A DNA stretch of 64,000 bases, from NCBI RefSeq assembly GCF_014199525.1, contig NZ_JACHNU010000002.1:230147-294146 (forward strand), written 5' to 3'. The notes under the pieces were generated by a model, which ran no database searches, had not been told where the DNA came from, and was given only the letters and a program-made list of their open reading frames with translations. Below, in pieces: positions 41,607 to 49,806 of the stretch. Source of the stretch: Conexibacter arvalis (GTDB lineage: Bacteria > Actinomycetota > Thermoleophilia > Solirubrobacterales > Solirubrobacteraceae). Made by a program: the position numbers and the translations under genes. Every line of letters starts with the position of its first letter. Position 1 is the stretch's first letter.

Positions 41607-43177
41607 GCGGGAGCGACGGCGCCCGCCCCGGCGCGGCGCGGGGCGGCGGGCGCGGCGGCGGGAGCGACGGGCACGGCGGGAGCGAGAGCGGCGGCCGGGC
41701 GCGCCAGCTCGACGCCGAGCGCCTCGAGCTCGGCGGCGGCCTGGAGGTGCTGCTCCAGGCCGCGCTCGCCGGCATGGCGCCGGGCGAGCAGGTCGAGGTC
41801 GTCACCCGCTCGCGCGCCGTCGCGCTCGAGCTGCCCGGCTGGGCCCGCCTGGAGGGCCACGCCGCCGCCGAGCCGCGCCGCGTCGAGCGGCGCGGCGCCG
41901 GCGGCGCGACAGCCGCGGCGACGGGCGGCCGCGAGCCGTCGGCCGCCGCGCCGCCCGAGCGCGACCGCGGCCGCTGGGCCGTCCGCCTGCGCCGCGGCCC
42001 CGGCAGCCGCGTCGCGGTCGCGACGGACCCGCACGCGACGCGCCCCGGCGCCGCGCCGCACGCCCACGCCGGCGACCGGCGCGCCGCCGCACCAGGCACC
42101 GCCACACCAGGCACCGCCACACCAGGCACCGCCACACCAGGCACCGCCGCACCAGGCACCGCCGCACCAGGCGCCGCCGCGCCCGGCGGTCCCCCGCCCC
42201 CGCCGCTGCGCGACGGCGGCCGCTTCCACACCGCCGACGTGCGCGGCGGCGGCGCGGCGCCGCCGGTCCCGGATGCCGCCGCGCGCGCCGCCGGGCTGGC
42301 GCCGCTCGGCGCCCTCCCCGAGCCCGGCGCCCCGGCCTTCGACTGGCCGCTGCACCGCCGCGACCAGCTCTGGGCCGACGACGTCGCGGAGCTGGCCGAA
42401 CAGGCGACCGCGGAGCAGTGGGACGCGACCGCCGACGTGCCGTGGGCGGAGGCCGGCCGCCTCGCCGAGCCGCTCGACCGCGCGGTCGGCCAGGTGATGA
42501 CGTTCATCGCGCAGAACGAGTACGCCGCCCTCTACGTCCCCGCGGCCTTCCTCCCCCAGGTCCACCCGGCCTACCCCGAGGCGCTCCAATGGCTGGCCGG
42601 CCACGTCCACGACGAAGCCCGCCACGTCGAGGTCTTCACCAAGCGCGCCCTGCTCTGCCGCGAGCCCGGCCACGCGCTCGCCGCGACCGAGCTGTCGCTC
42701 AGGACCCTGCTCGACGAGCACGACTTCACCAACGCCGCGCTGCTGCTCAACGTGCTCGGCGAGGGGACGTTCCTCGACCTGCTGCGGTTCGTCGAGCGCC
42801 ACGCGCCCGACCCCGCCACCGCCGCGGCCGCCCGCCTCGCCCACCGCGACGAGCGCCGCCACGTCCACTTCGGCATCTCCCACGTCCGCCACGCGCTCGC
42901 CGGCGATCCCGAGCGCCGCGCCGCGCTCGTCTCCGCCGCCGAGCAGCGGGCAGCGAAGCTGACCGAGCTGACCGGCCTCAGCCCGCTGCTGACCGAGGGC
43001 CTCACGATCATCGCCGCCGGCTCGCTGCGCCCAGCCGCGCTCTCCGACGGCGCCGCCGCCGTCCGCGGCCTGCTCGCGACGATGGAGGAGAACCGGATCC
43101 GCCGCCTGCGCGCGGCCGGCTTCGACGCCGCGACCGCCACGCGGCTCTCCGAGCTGCACACCCCGAACCTGATGTGA
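41603..43177 (+). CDS. Fusion of a TusA-like domain and a ferritin-like diiron domain
   Basis: 524 residues from a GTG that overlaps the previous stop. Residues 35-90 (ARQLDAERLELGGGLEVLLQ, GMAPGEQVEVVTRSRAVALE, LPGWARLEGH) resemble the TusA/SirA sulfurtransferase fold but lack its catalytic Cys-Pro-x-Pro. A Gly/Ala/Pro linker with 15-bp repeats follows. From about residue 250 is a four-helix ferritin-like domain with two carboxylate/His sets: QNEYAALYV with HDEARHVEVF, and GEGTFLDLL with RDERRHVHFG. All Glu and ExxH ligands for a diiron centre are present. Function unknown; diiron oxygenase, N-oxygenase or oxidase are options. The gene ends one base before the convergent cytochrome b gene. 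Confidence 0.65.
   Translation: MSGSDGARPGAARGGGRGGGSDGHGGSESGGRARQLDAERLELGGGLEVLLQAALAGMAPGEQVEVVTRSRAVALELPGWARLEGHAAAEPRRVERRGAGGATAAATGGREPSAAAPPERDRGRWAVRLRRGPGSRVAVATDPHATRPGAAPHAHAGDRRAAAPGTATPGTATPGTATPGTAAPGTAAPGAAAPGGPPPPPLRDGGRFHTADVRGGGAAPPVPDAAARAAGLAPLGALPEPGAPAFDWPLHRRDQLWADDVAELAEQATAEQWDATADVPWAEAGRLAEPLDRAVGQVMTFIAQNEYAALYVPAAFLPQVHPAYPEALQWLAGHVHDEARHVEVFTKRALLCREPGHALAATELSLRTLLDEHDFTNAALLLNVLGEGTFLDLLRFVERHAPDPATAAAARLAHRDERRHVHFGISHVRHALAGDPERRAALVSAAEQRAAKLTELTGLSPLLTEGLTIIAAGSLRPAALSDGAAAVRGLLATMEENRIRRLRAAGFDAATATRLSELHTPNLM
42091..42180 (+). repeat. Six 15-bp tandem repeats in the linker of the TusA/ferritin fusion
   Basis: ACCAGGCACCGCCAC and close variants repeat six times with no gap. 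In frame they encode the PGTAT/PGTAA linker pentapeptide, so copy changes preserve the reading frame. Confidence 0.85.
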
Positions 43178-43178
43178 G

Positions 43179-44621
43179 CTACCGCGGCGGGGCGGCCTCG
43201 CCGGCCGCCTCGTCGGTCGGCGCCTCCTCCGGCTGCGCGGCCCAGCCGCCGTCGTCGCGAGCGCGCACGACCTCGCCGCTCCAGCCGCGCAGCGGATGGC
43301 GCTCGCGGGCGCGCAGCTCCTCGCACAGCCGCCGCGTCACGAGGTAGGCGACGACCGGCCCGGCGATCGCCGCGCCGCGCAGGAACCAGATCTGCGCCTC
43401 GTAGGAGATCAGCGTGCGGAAGGCGAAGCGGTCGACCGAGCCGGCGAAGAGGATCACGAAGACCCAGGTCGCGAGCGCGGCGAAGCTGGCGGTGCGGCGC
43501 GGGTTGTCGCGCGGCCGGTCGAGCGTCTCGTGTCTGGCCCGGTCGCCCCACCGGCGCTTGTCGATCCACGGCCAGAGGTAGAGGATCCCGAAGACGACGA
43601 GCGGGTAGAGCGCGCCGCCCCAGAAGGGGTTCGGCACGGCCACGTAGTCGCCGAAGCGCACCTCCAGCGGCGGCATCAGCCGCAGCGCGCCGATCAGCCA
43701 GCCAAGGTACCAGTCGGGCTGCGCGCCGTTGGTCGACAGCGCCGTCTCGTACGGGCCCCACAGCCAGATCGGGTTGATCTGCACCAGCCCGCCGAGCAGC
43801 AACAGGAGGCCGGCGACGATCAGGAAGAGGCCGATCGAGCGCAGCGCGTAGGCGGCCCACAGCGGCGTGCCGACGACGGCGCGCTCGCCGCGCGGACCGC
43901 CCGGGAACTGCGTGTGGTGCTGGCGGATCACCTGCACGAGGTGGACCGTCAGCAGCCCGCCGATCGCGACCGGGATCAGCAGCACGTGGAGGATCTCCAT
44001 CCGCGGCCAGATCGCGCTCGACCCCGGGTACTCGCCGCCCCAGAAGAGGATCGCGAGGTCGCCGCCGACGAACGGGATCGAGCCGGCGACCGAGTAGGCG
44101 ATCGCGAGCCCCATCCCGGACAGCAGGTCGTCTATCAGCGAGTAGCCGAGGAAGCCCTCCACGAGCGCGAGCGCGAGCATCGTGACGCCGACGAGGTAGT
44201 TGAGCTCGCGCGGTCTGCGGAAGGCGCCCGTCAGGCAGATGCGGGCGAGGTGGAGCGCGATCGCGACGACGAAGACGTTCGCCGCCCAGTGGTGGGTCTG
44301 GCGCAGCAGGTTGCCGGCCGGCAGGTCGAAGACGATCCGCAGCACCGACTCGTACTGGGCCCCCATCGTCCGCCCCTGCAGCGGCGCGTAGCTGCCGGTG
44401 TACGTGACCGTCTCGTCGCTGGGCACGTAGTTGAGCGACAGGAAGACGCCGGTCGCGACGAGCATCACGAAGGCGTAGAGCGCGATCTCGCCCAGCATGA
44501 ACGACCAGTGGTCGGGGAAGACGTAGCGCAGCGTCGAGCGCAGCAGCGAGCCGGCGCCGAGCCGCTGGTCGACGAAGCGGACCGGATCGCGCACCGGGTC
44601 CGGCCGCGGGACGAGCCTCAC
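43179..44621 (-). CDS. qcrB: Cytochrome bc complex, cytochrome b subunit
   Basis: 480 residues, the fused b6-plus-subunit-IV length. Heme ligands are in LRQTHHWAANVFVVAIALHL and ILHVLLIPVAIGGLLTVHLV, with VIRQHHTQFPGGPRGERA after. The quinol-site motif is QPDWYLGW, the PDWY variant that in published comparisons is associated with menaquinone-using complexes. NPIWLWGPYE and GGALYPLVVFG belong to the subunit-IV part. It takes electrons from quinol and passes them to the Rieske and cytochrome c subunits. The GTG overlaps the Rieske stop (GTGA). It is the last gene of the respiratory operon; no terminator separates it from the convergent gene. Confidence 0.94.
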   Translation of the reverse strand: MRLVPRPDPVRDPVRFVDQRLGAGSLLRSTLRYVFPDHWSFMLGEIALYAFVMLVATGVFLSLNYVPSDETVTYTGSYAPLQGRTMGAQYESVLRIVFDLPAGNLLRQTHHWAANVFVVAIALHLARICLTGAFRRPRELNYLVGVTMLALALVEGFLGYSLIDDLLSGMGLAIAYSVAGSIPFVGGDLAILFWGGEYPGSSAIWPRMEILHVLLIPVAIGGLLTVHLVQVIRQHHTQFPGGPRGERAVVGTPLWAAYALRSIGLFLIVAGLLLLLGGLVQINPIWLWGPYETALSTNGAQPDWYLGWLIGALRLMPPLEVRFGDYVAVPNPFWGGALYPLVVFGILYLWPWIDKRRWGDRARHETLDRPRDNPRRTASFAALATWVFVILFAGSVDRFAFRTLISYEAQIWFLRGAAIAGPVVAYLVTRRLCEELRARERHPLRGWSGEVVRARDDGGWAAQPEEAPTDEAAGEAAPPR

Positions 44622-45628
44622 GCCTCCGTCTCCCGCTCGCCGGCGTAGGAGGGCCCGACCTGCCCGATGAAGCCGCCGGCGGCGACCAGCTCGCCGGCTG
44701 CGTTGACCTGCAGCGGCAGCTGCGGCAGCGGACGGCCGGCCGGCCCGAACAGGACCGCCCCGCCGCGGCGCGGGTCGAACGTCGAGAAGTGGCAGGGGCA
44801 GACGAGCGCCGGCTCCGGCGCGGTCGCCGGATGGAGCGGATGGCGGTACATCGAGACCGCGCAGGAGGCGTGGGTGCAGATCCGCGAGTAGGCGATCACG
44901 CCGCCGGGCGCGGCCGCTCTGCGCGCGGCGCTCATCTCCAGCTCCTCGGGCGCGAAGCGCAGCAGCATCACCGGGGCGTCGAGCGTGTTGCGATCGGCCG
45001 CCTCCGGGAAGGCGAGCACGACCGTCCCCTCCGTGATCTGCTCCGGTCTCAGCGGTCTCCCCTCGCTGTCGACCAGGCGCCGGCCGCGGCGCCACGGGGT
45101 CGCCGTGATCCGGTCGCCGACGGCCGGGCCCAGCGACGCGACCGGGACGACCGCCGCCGCGCCGATCGTCGCGCCGGCCAGCCCGGCGGCGGCGGCGAGC
45201 ATGCCGCGGCGGGAGACGCCCTCGCCGGCCTCGCGGACGATCGCGCCGACGTCGTCGACCTTGCGCTCGTCGGCCAGCTGCTCGTAGGGCTCGCTCGCGG
45301 TCTCCTGCGGGACGACGCGCTTGCCGGCGAAGGCGGCGGCGATCCCGCAGATCACCAGCGCCCCGCCGAGGCAGAGGCCGAGCAGCTGCGTGTCGGGCCG
45401 CACGACGTAGAGGACGACGAAGGCCGCGGCCGCGAGCGCGCCGACGAGCAGCAGCGCGGCGACCAGCAGCTCGGCGCGCGGCGTCGAGGGCGTCTCGCGC
45501 GCGAGCGCGTCCGGCGGCTCGGCGCGACGGGGCGCGGGCGGCTCCTGCGCGCGCCGGCGCGGGCGCAGACGCCGCAGCAGCCGCAGGCCGATCCACGCCA
45601 GCGCGATCCGCAGCCGCGACTCACTCAT
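44618..45628 (-). CDS. qcrA: Rieske iron-sulfur subunit of the bc complex
   Basis: 336 residues. Three hydrophobic helices (AELLVAALLLVGALAAAAFV; LGLCLGGALVICGIAAAFAG; a RRGMLAAAAGLAGATIGAAA segment with a twin-arginine-like RRG start) precede the Rieske domain, the actinobacterial three-helix form. The 2Fe-2S ligands are CTHASC and CPCHFS, in the standard CxHxxC and CPCHxS motifs, near residues 265 and 295. It is the mobile electron carrier from quinol to cytochrome c. Start and stop both overlap the neighbouring genes. Confidence 0.94.
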   Translation of the reverse strand: MSESRLRIALAWIGLRLLRRLRPRRRAQEPPAPRRAEPPDALARETPSTPRAELLVAALLLVGALAAAAFVVLYVVRPDTQLLGLCLGGALVICGIAAAFAGKRVVPQETASEPYEQLADERKVDDVGAIVREAGEGVSRRGMLAAAAGLAGATIGAAAVVPVASLGPAVGDRITATPWRRGRRLVDSEGRPLRPEQITEGTVVLAFPEAADRNTLDAPVMLLRFAPEELEMSAARRAAAPGGVIAYSRICTHASCAVSMYRHPLHPATAPEPALVCPCHFSTFDPRRGGAVLFGPAGRPLPQLPLQVNAAGELVAAGGFIGQVGPSYAGERETEA

Positions 45629-46611
45629 CTCGTCGTCCGCTCCCCGATCAGCCGGATCGTCAGCAGCAGCGCCGCGCCGGCCAGCAGCCACGCGACCATC
45701 CCCTCGGGCACCGGGCCGATGTGGCCGATGCCCCAGCCGCCGACGTCGTCGGGCTGCCGCGTCCACGTGACGTAGCGGGCGAGCGAGTCGACCTGCTCCT
45801 GCGTCAGCTGGTCGCCGAAGGCCGGCATCACGTACGGGCCGATCTCGATCGCCTCCGCGACGTCGAGCGGGCTCGCCTCCTGCAGGCCAGGCACCCACGC
45901 GCCGGTCGTGATGCCGCCGCGCCCGACGATCTGGTGGCAGCCGGCGCACAGCTCGCCGAACACTCTGAAGCCGACGGAGAGGTCGCCGGCGGCCGGGTCG
46001 ACGGACGGGATCGGCGGGCCGCCGAAGCTGCCGACGTAGGCGACGAGCGCCGCGATCTGCCGCTCGTCGTAGAACGGCTCCTTGCGCTGCGGCTCGTCCT
46101 GCGGGTCCTCCATCGGCATCCGCCCGGTCCGCAGGTAGAAGTCGGCCGACGCCGCCCCGACGCCGCGCAGCGACGGCGCGACGTCCTCGATCCCGCGCGC
46201 GTCCTCGCCGTGGCAGCTGGCGCAGCCCGAGAGGAACAGCCGCCGCCCCTCCGCGAGCTGCCCGGGCGTGGCGGACGCGGGGTCGCTCCCGCTCGCGGCG
46301 GCCGGCGCGGGCTCGCTCCCGGTCACGGTCGGCGGGGCTGCTCCGATCGCCGCGGGCGGCGCCGGGCCCGTCGCGGTTCCGGACGCGGCGGGCGATGTCG
46401 GCGTGTTCCCGGTCGCGGCGGGCGGCTCGTCCCCGGCCTGGGCACCGACCGACGGCGCCTGCGAGGCGAGCGCGCCGAGCCCGATCGCGGCGGCGAGCGA
46501 CGCGCAGCCGATCGCCGCCGCGACGCGCACGGGCCGCGGCAGCAGCGGTCGCCGTCGCGCGACCGCGCGCGCCAGACGGCGCGCACGCGACAGATGCCGG
46601 TGTCCGCTCAC
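45625..46611 (-). CDS. qcrC: Diheme cytochrome c subunit of the bc complex
   Basis: 328 residues from a GTG. A basic N-terminus and a hydrophobic helix (RVAAAIGCASLAAAIGLGAL) target it to the membrane; a Pro/Ala/Thr-rich linker of about 65 residues follows. Two heme-binding motifs are present: CASCH near residue 130 and CAGCH near residue 222, with Met ligands possible in RMPMEDP and VMPAFGDQL. A C-terminal helix (VAWLLAGAALLLTIRLI) anchors it, as in actinobacterial QcrC, which shuttles electrons directly to the oxidase. The linker length is unusual and built from simple repeats. Confidence 0.92.
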   Translation of the reverse strand: MSGHRHLSRARRLARAVARRRPLLPRPVRVAAAIGCASLAAAIGLGALASQAPSVGAQAGDEPPAATGNTPTSPAASGTATGPAPPAAIGAAPPTVTGSEPAPAAASGSDPASATPGQLAEGRRLFLSGCASCHGEDARGIEDVAPSLRGVGAASADFYLRTGRMPMEDPQDEPQRKEPFYDERQIAALVAYVGSFGGPPIPSVDPAAGDLSVGFRVFGELCAGCHQIVGRGGITTGAWVPGLQEASPLDVAEAIEIGPYVMPAFGDQLTQEQVDSLARYVTWTRQPDDVGGWGIGHIGPVPEGMVAWLLAGAALLLTIRLIGERTTR

Positions 46612-47663
46612 GCCGAGCCTCCAGTTCGCGGCGTCGAGCCGGCCGGCGGCTGCTCACGCGAGCGCGATCCGTCCGCCCCCGCGCCCGCCCCGCCGGCGCG
46701 CTCGCGCACGAGCTGCCGCGCCTCCACCCCGGCGCCCCCTTCTCGCACGTCGGCCCCCGCGCCCGCCCCGCCGGCGCGTTCACGCACGACCTGCCGCGCC
46801 TCCGCGCCCGCGCCCCGTTCACGCACGACCACCCCCGCGCTCGCCCCGCCGGCGCGCTCGCGCACGAGCTGCCGCTGCTCCTCCGCGAGCACGGCGCGCC
46901 AGCCGATCGCGACGGCGAGCAGCGCCATCAGCGCCGACCCGCCGATCCACATGATCGTCCCGGCGAGGCGCTGGTCGGCGAGCGCGTCGGTCCCGTACCG
47001 CGCCGCGCCGTCGGCGTACGGCGCGTAGACGACGGTCGAGGCGGTCGCGAGCGCGACGCCGACCGCCGTCATCGCCGGCATCGAGGCGAGCACGAGCAGG
47101 ACGCGCACGAGCGGCGAGCGCGCCCGCGGCTGCGGCGGCAGCGCCAGGACCGGGATCCAGAACAGCAGCGCCGCGGTCAGGTAGAGGACGTGCTCGGCGT
47201 CGTGCAGCAGCGGCGAGCGCACGGCCGCGTCGTAGAACGCCGGCAGATGGGTCGCGACGAGCACGACGCTCAGCAGGGCGAGCACGACGATCGGATCGGT
47301 CGCGACGCGCGCCGTGCGTCCGCCGAGCAGCCGCGCCAGCGCCCGCCGCGATGCCGGCGGCAGCGCCCGCAGCGCCAGCGCCTGCGGCCGACCGGCGATC
47401 AGCAGCGGCGGGACCGCGACGAGCAGGACGAGGTGCTGGACCATGTGGACGGAGAGCAGCCGCTCGCCGACGGCGTGCAACCCCGATTCGAGCGCGACCC
47501 CGAGCAGCGCGAGCCCCGCGAGGAAGGCCGCGGTCGACGTCGCCGGCCAGCGGCGCACCCGCCGCACGCCGGCGAGGTAGGCGCCCGCGCAGGCCGCGAG
47601 CGCGAGCATGAGGCCGGGGTCGAACCGCCACTCGCTCAGCAGGTCGCGCGCAAGCGGACTCAC
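46608..47663 (-). CDS. ctaG: Cytochrome oxidase assembly protein CtaG (caa3 type)
   Basis: 351 residues from a GTG. Seven or so transmembrane helices cover residues 15-260: GLMLALAACAGAYLAGVRRV, HMVQHLVLLVAVPPLLIAGR, PLLHDAEHVLYLTAALLFWI and ADQRLAGTIMWIGGSALMAL, with the conserved His-rich motifs HMVQH and HDAEH of the copper-handling CtaG family (Caa3_CtaG). The final 90 residues are a repetitive tail (RERAGGAGAG and VEARQLV) coded by 78-bp tandem repeats and not part of the family. It delivers copper to the oxidase subunits. It overlaps genes at both ends. Confidence 0.9.
   Translation of the reverse strand: MSPLARDLLSEWRFDPGLMLALAACAGAYLAGVRRVRRWPATSTAAFLAGLALLGVALESGLHAVGERLLSVHMVQHLVLLVAVPPLLIAGRPQALALRALPPASRRALARLLGGRTARVATDPIVVLALLSVVLVATHLPAFYDAAVRSPLLHDAEHVLYLTAALLFWIPVLALPPQPRARSPLVRVLLVLASMPAMTAVGVALATASTVVYAPYADGAARYGTDALADQRLAGTIMWIGGSALMALLAVAIGWRAVLAEEQRQLVRERAGGASAGVVVRERGAGAEARQVVRERAGGAGAGADVREGGAGVEARQLVRERAGGAGAGADGSRSREQPPAGSTPRTGGSA
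46655..46874 (-). repeat. Three 78-bp tandem repeats in the tail of ctaG
   Basis: On the minus strand, units start at 46874, 46796 and 46718, exactly 78 bp apart; each encodes 26 residues beginning RQ(L/V)VRERAGGA; the last copy is shorter. The tail adds charged Arg/Glu and Gly/Ala segments in the cytoplasm. It is an internal expansion rather than a mobile element. Confidence 0.85.
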
Positions 47664-48130
47664 CGCGCCTCCTCCCGCCGGCCGCCGGACCCGAACTCCG
47701 GTCGTTCGTACCCCTCTGCGGGGTGCAGACGACCGGAGTTCCCCTCCCGACCGGCCCGCGCGCCGGCCCGCGCCCGCGCCAGCGCCCGCCGCTGCGCCCG
47801 GCCCTCGCGCACGAGCCCGCCGATCGCGAGCAGCGCGAGGCCGCCGCCGATCAGCGCCAGCCACAGCCCCAGCTCGGCGCCGAGCGCTGCCAGCACGATC
47901 GCGACGCCGAGCAGGACCGTCGGCGGGCTGAGATCCGGCAGCGCCCGCACTCCGCCGTGGAGCGCCCGGCCCCAACCGGCCAGCGCGAGCACGACGGCGA
48001 TCGCCGCCATCACCGCGACCGTGCCGCCGAACAGCGCGAGGCTGTCGGCGTCGTCGAGCCCGACGAACAGCAGGCCGACGAGCATGATCGCCGCCATCAG
48101 CGCGCCCCAGCCGAGGAAGACGCGGGTCAC
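47660..48130 (-). CDS. Small membrane subunit, cytochrome-oxidase-subunit-IV-like
   Basis: 156 residues from a GTG overlapping the ctaD stop. Four hydrophobic helices are visible: FLGWGALMAAIMLVGLLFVG, FGGTVAVMAAIAVVLALAGW, VLLGVAIVLAALGAELGLWL and ALIGGGLALLAIGGLV. The position directly after subunit I and before CtaG matches that of the CtaF/subunit IV gene in actinobacteria, but sequence alone does not prove it. The hydrophilic tail (about residues 112-156) has an inverted repeat at DNA level (47693-47741). Confidence 0.6.
   Translation of the reverse strand: MTRVFLGWGALMAAIMLVGLLFVGLDDADSLALFGGTVAVMAAIAVVLALAGWGRALHGGVRALPDLSPPTVLLGVAIVLAALGAELGLWLALIGGGLALLAIGGLVREGRAQRRALARARAGARAGREGNSGRLHPAEGYERPEFGSGGRREEAR
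47693..47741. repeat. Long hairpin inside the 3' end of the subunit-IV-like gene
   Basis: Outer arms GAACTCCGGTCGT at 47693-47705 and its complement at 47729-47741 are perfect over 13 bp; inner arms ACCCC/GGGGT at 47710-47714 and 47720-47724 flank a 5-nt loop, with a symmetric 4-nt internal bulge between. The sequence is translated as part of the protein tail. It could cause partial termination or act as an RNA-processing site between the oxidase and bc-complex halves of the operon. Confidence 0.75.
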
Positions 48131-49806
48131 GGCGCCGGCTCCTCGCGCGCGGCCGGCGCGCGGCGGGCGTCGGCACCGCCGGCCGCCTCCCCCAGCTCCC
48201 GCTCCGCCCGCGACCGCTCCTCGCGCAGGTCGAGCAGCGGCGCGTACGAGCGGACCGGCGGAAGGCGATCGAAGTTGTGGCGCGGCGGCGGCGAGGCGGT
48301 CGCCCACTCGAGCGTCTGCCCGCCCCACGGGTCGGGGCCGGCCGGCTCGCCGATCCGCCGCGAGCGCAGCACGTTGACGACGAACAGCAGGAAGGCGACG
48401 AGCAGCATGTACGCGCCGATCGTCGACAGCAGGTTGAGCCCGTCCCAGTCGCGGAAGGCGGGGTAGTCGGCGACCTGCCGCGGCATCCCGTCGAAGCCGA
48501 GCACGAACATCGGCACGAACGTCAGCAGCGCGCCGACGAACATCAGCGCGCACTGCCAGATCCCGAGCGCCTCCGACAGCCGCCGCCCCGTGACCTTCGG
48601 GAACCAGTGGAAGATCGCGGCGAAGAGGCCGAAGACGGTGCCGCCGAAGAGCGTGTAGTGGAAGTGCGCGACGACGACGTAGGAGTCGTGCGCGTGGTAG
48701 TCGAGCGGCGGCGAGGCGACGAAGACCCCCGACAGCCCGCCGATCAGGAACAGCAGCACGAAGCCGAGCGCGAACAGCATCGGCGTCCGCAGCACGATCC
48801 GCCCGCGCCACATCGTCCCGAGGAAGGCGAAGTACTCGATCCCCGCCGGTATCGCGATCATCGTCGAGGTCAGCGAGAAGAACCTGTTGTTCACGCCCTG
48901 CGTCGTGAACATGTGGTGGGCCCACACGCTCGTCGACAGCGCCGCGAACAGCAGCAGCGACAGGACCGTCACTCTGTAGCCGAAGAAGCGCCGCCGCGAG
49001 AAGGTCGCGATCACCTCCCCGACCGCCCCGACGAGCGGGAAGAAGATCACGTAGACGAGCGGGTGGGCGAAGAACCAGAAGAGGTTCTGGTAGGTGATGC
49101 TGCCGCCGCCGACGGTGAAGACGTCGGTCACGTTGCGGTCGATGAACAGCAGCGCCATCGTCGCCAGCACGACCGGCCAGGCGACGAGCACCATCAGCAG
49201 CGTCGCGACCATCGACCAGCAGAACAGCGGCATCCGCAGCAACGTCATCCCCGGCGCGCGCCGCCGCACGATCGTCGCCATGACCGAGCAGCCGAGCAGC
49301 AGCACCCCGAGTTGCGAGAGCGCGACGCCGAGCACCCACAGGTCGCCGCCGGTCCCCGGCGAGCTGGCGGAGTCCGACAGCGGCAGGAACGCGAACCACG
49401 CCCATCTCGCGGCCCCGCCCTCGGTCAGGAAGCCGCTCCAGACCGTCAGCGCGCCGCCGAGGTAGAGCCAGTAGCCGAGCAGCGCCAGGCGCGGCCAGAC
49501 GATCTCGGCGGCGCCGAGCTGCAGCGGCACGAAGTAGGTCGCGACCCCCATCACGACCGGCGGCGCGAACAGCAGGATCATCGTCGTGCCGTGCATCGTG
49601 AACAGCTGGTTGTAGGCGTCGTGGTCGAGGAACTGCATCCCCGAGTGCGCCAGCTCGGTGCGCATCAGCAACGCGAGGACCCCGCCGGCGAAGAAGAAGC
49701 CGAGCGCCGTCACCGTCGTCGCCAACCCGATCCGCTTGTGGTCGGTCGCCGACAGCAGCTCGACGAGCGTTGGGCGTCGCAGCGACACGCTCGGCGCGGC
49801 GCTCAT
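48127..49806 (-). CDS. ctaD: Heme-copper oxidase subunit I with altered proton channels
   Basis: 559 residues, about 12 helices. Cofactor ligands are all present: low-spin heme His72 (FTMHGTTM), CuB His248 with Tyr252 (FFAHPLVYV), His297/His298 (WAHHMFTT), and the heme pair in VVAHFHYTLFGG. The classical proton-channel residues differ from Rhodobacter numbering: Asp132 is Glu101 (GAAEIVWPRLAL, with Asn139 replaced by Ala108), Glu286 is Leu250, Thr359 is Ala321 and Lys362 is Glu324 (AIPAGIEYF). The rest of the sequence is A-type in character. It reduces O2 to water with electrons from cytochrome c via CuA. A tail of about 60 residues is hydrophilic. Start and stop overlap the neighbours. Confidence 0.93.
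   Translation of the reverse strand: MSAAPSVSLRRPTLVELLSATDHKRIGLATTVTALGFFFAGGVLALLMRTELAHSGMQFLDHDAYNQLFTMHGTTMILLFAPPVVMGVATYFVPLQLGAAEIVWPRLALLGYWLYLGGALTVWSGFLTEGGAARWAWFAFLPLSDSASSPGTGGDLWVLGVALSQLGVLLLGCSVMATIVRRRAPGMTLLRMPLFCWSMVATLLMVLVAWPVVLATMALLFIDRNVTDVFTVGGGSITYQNLFWFFAHPLVYVIFFPLVGAVGEVIATFSRRRFFGYRVTVLSLLLFAALSTSVWAHHMFTTQGVNNRFFSLTSTMIAIPAGIEYFAFLGTMWRGRIVLRTPMLFALGFVLLFLIGGLSGVFVASPPLDYHAHDSYVVVAHFHYTLFGGTVFGLFAAIFHWFPKVTGRRLSEALGIWQCALMFVGALLTFVPMFVLGFDGMPRQVADYPAFRDWDGLNLLSTIGAYMLLVAFLLFVVNVLRSRRIGEPAGPDPWGGQTLEWATASPPPRHNFDRLPPVRSYAPLLDLREERSRAERELGEAAGGADARRAPAAREEPAP

Noticed and set aside
42091-42180. CRISPR-like array of short repeats
   Set aside because: Units are 15 bp with no spacers and encode an in-frame linker; no cas genes are present.
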